Source: Jimgerdemannia flammicorona (taxonomy: Eukaryota; Mucoromycota; Endogonomycetes; Endogonales; Endogonaceae). From it: 17,736 nt of DNA. Under the pieces are notes generated by a model, which saw only the letters and a list, made by a program, of their open reading frames with translations, had not been told where the DNA came from and made no database searches. Below are positions 16,641-17,736 of this stretch, one piece after another. Numbering within the stretch: position 1 is the stretch's first letter; every line of letters begins with the position of its first letter. The stretch lies in NCBI GenBank assembly GCA_003990745.1, contig RBNI01002714.1:1-17736 (forward strand). The letters are read 5' to 3'. The translations under genes were made by a program, and so were the position numbers.

Positions 16641-17171
16641 CAGTGGCAGAGAGTGAGACCCCAAACTATATATATTTGGAAGAAAAAGACATTGCTTCAA
16701 TAGGCTACAGAGGGTATTCTTCTCACTCACTATTAGCTAAAGAATTCAGATATATAAGGAGTCAGTACTACAGGCCTTCATGAGGGAGTAATAGTAGATG
16801 GCCCTCCAAACTATAGGCCGATCAAATCAGAACTATAGTTCAAGAGCCCCCACACTGAGGGAGAAGATGTCCTCAAAGTTATTGAGATATAGAGTAGTGC
16901 CTAATTGCTCAATGATAGTGGTAAAATGAGAAACCACATTATCAAACACTGAGACCATAGAAGAGTCAGATTGGAGGAGAGTAGGAGGGATAGAGCAGTA
17001 TGCTTGTTTAAAACTATAGATGGTATCAGAAACTAAGAATGCACTATAAAGAAGATCCTACCATGAGAGCAGTACTGTCCTGAACTTTTATTTGTCATAT
17101 AAGTCCAGAATGTCCTCATAGATAGACTGTAGACCAGAGGTCAAAAGAGAGTTAAGGGAATTCACAAATTA

Positions 17172-17477
17172 CTAGCAATCTTTCACAGAGTGAAAGCCAG
17201 TAATATAGTCATAAATAGAGTAGATAGATCTGACAATAGTATTGTAAACAATATTTGAAGATTTCTGAAGGTATGCTTGAATGATCAGGATGGTCAGATA
17301 TTTCATAGAGAAATAGCAGACACTAGTCAAGATAGCAACCAGCAAGAGAGAGAAGAGAAAGGAGATAGTAAGGAGGGAGGAGTGGTCAGTAGTGATAGAA
17401 AAGATGGAATAGATAAGAGATATATTGAGAGATGTAGTGGCAAATGTATGGTCAATATATATGGATCCAGCCGCCAC
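17172..17477 (-). pseudogene. C-terminus of a LINE endonuclease domain
   Basis: GSIYIDHTFATTSLNISL, followed about 15 residues later by TTDHSSLLTISF, matches the end of the exonuclease-endonuclease-phosphatase domain of LINEs (a SxIDLTFxTPxL motif, then SDHxPxxxxI). The His of the SDH motif is kept. The domain's upstream catalytic parts are absent, because the frame meets CpG-rich unrelated DNA at about 17463-17477. Downstream the frame stays open to 17172 but becomes hydrophobic and uninformative. Confidence 0.6.
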
Positions 17478-17558
17478 ATCTTTCTCCGCTACAATTCACG
17501 TTACACACACTTTTACAACACACTTTCGAGTCGTTTATTGGAGAAAGATACTAAGAAA
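17463..17558 (+). promoter_or_regulatory. CpG-containing leader upstream of a new reading frame
   Basis: Composition changes sharply here. About 95 bases with several CpGs and pyrimidine/CA-rich stretches lead to an ATG at 17559 in a good context (agaaaATGtc). It could be the 5'UTR or promoter-proximal sequence of the gene to the right, or the 5' end of a young mobile element. No TATA is obvious. Confidence 0.4.
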
Positions 17559-17736
17559 ATGTCAAGCAGCAAGCAAGCCGAGGTGCGTACCAGGTCGGGT
17601 GGACCTGGGGCTTTCGACTGGCAGCATGTTGGGAGGAGGCATGGGCTGGGGATGGGGTCTTTCGGTGACTCGAATGGACAGGGCAGCTCGGGTAGTGGCG
17701 GTGGCACTGGTGGGGGGGCTGGAGGGCAGCAGAGGC
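17559..17736 (+). CDS. Start of an unidentified Gly/Ser-rich protein (partial)
   Basis: From the ATG at 17559 the plus frame is open for 59 codons to the window edge. It reads MSSSKQAEVRTRSGGPGAFD, then a WQHVGRRHGLGMG segment, then a Gly/Ser/Gln-rich tract ending GGGAGGQQR. CpG and G+C content are far higher than in everything to the left, so this DNA has escaped the decay process. There are no recognisable domain, signal peptide or membrane segments in the visible part. It may be a host gene or the ORF1/gag of a younger retroelement inserted beside the LINE. I do not recognise it. Confidence 0.5.
   Translation, partial: MSSSKQAEVRTRSGGPGAFDWQHVGRRHGLGMGSFGDSNGQGSSGSGGGTGGGAGGQQR

Larger units (their letters stand above)
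15114..17470 (-). mobile_element. Decayed non-LTR (LINE) retrotransposon
   Basis: In minus-strand order there is an endonuclease C-terminus (17477-17370), an inter-domain region, RT motifs (about 16620-16090) and a C-terminal region. The first two-thirds of the endonuclease and any ORF1 are missing. The remnant stops where CpG-rich DNA begins near 17463. Many stops, frame changes and one noticed CpG (near 16819) show heavy decay. The clade cannot be set from these remnants. The left end is uncertain and could reach 14542. Confidence 0.65.

Noticed and set aside
15953..16783. Plus-strand frames over the LINE RT
   Set aside because: The minus strand has clear RT motifs. The plus frames are shadows kept open by low stop density.
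17513..17707. A minus-strand proline-rich frame at the right edge
   Set aside because: It is antisense to the plus frame starting at 17559, which has a better start context; proline-rich frames are typical shadows of Gly-rich coding.

Overview
The window looks like a repeat-rich, mutation-decayed stretch of a filamentous fungal genome. The evidence is a histone H2B copy whose tail and core resemble ascomycete H2B, a Ty3/gypsy element, LINE and probable hAT remnants, and a short TTAGGG tract. The ascomycete placement is an inference from one protein. Scanning by eye I find two CpGs in 1-3467 (near 910 and 1108) and one in 13839-17460 (near 16819). The gypsy element keeps some CpG, and the last ~275 bases are CpG-rich. 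This pattern points to C-to-T decay of methylated or RIP-like type acting on repeats.

Left part (1-3467). An old plus-oriented LTR of the same family as the intact gypsy element can be followed from about 325 to 2273. It is split by an 865-bp insertion (1024-1888) flanked by a perfect 17-bp target-site duplication. The insertion is a full-length, intronless minus-strand retrocopy of a histone H2B mRNA: short 5'UTR, 138 codons, 3'UTR, AATAAA signal and A7 tail. Its original start codon is now ATA. Between the A7 tail and the duplication lie 30 bases that are the reverse complement of the adjacent target DNA. They form a perfect 31-bp inverted repeat, as if the target primer folded back before copying the mRNA. 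This is the most interesting object in the window.

Middle (3468-13834). A complete 10.4-kb Ty3/gypsy LTR retrotransposon lies on the minus strand, with LTRs of 1383 and 1420 bp, TG...CA ends, a 4-bp duplication (ctat) and a candidate primer-binding site. Its order is gag with a CCHC knuckle, an AT-hook-like basic linker, retropepsin, a Cys/His-rich linker with several zinc-binding-like modules, a dUTPase-like domain, RT-RNase H, and a DD(35)E integrase. An extra acidic reading frame follows, overlapping the integrase tail. Coding is broken by about 20 in-frame stops, nearly all explicable by C-to-T or G-to-A changes, and by about four frame changes, yet almost all catalytic residues survive.

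Right part (13839-17736). AT-rich DNA holds a probable hAT transposase C-terminus, a telomere-like tract bounded by a 6-bp inverted repeat, and a decayed minus-strand non-LTR retrotransposon (endonuclease end, RT, C-terminal part). At about 17463 composition switches abruptly to CpG-rich DNA carrying the start of an undecayed plus-strand reading frame (ATG 17559) that runs off the window. No tRNA, rRNA, CRISPR array or intact conventional host gene was recognised elsewhere.
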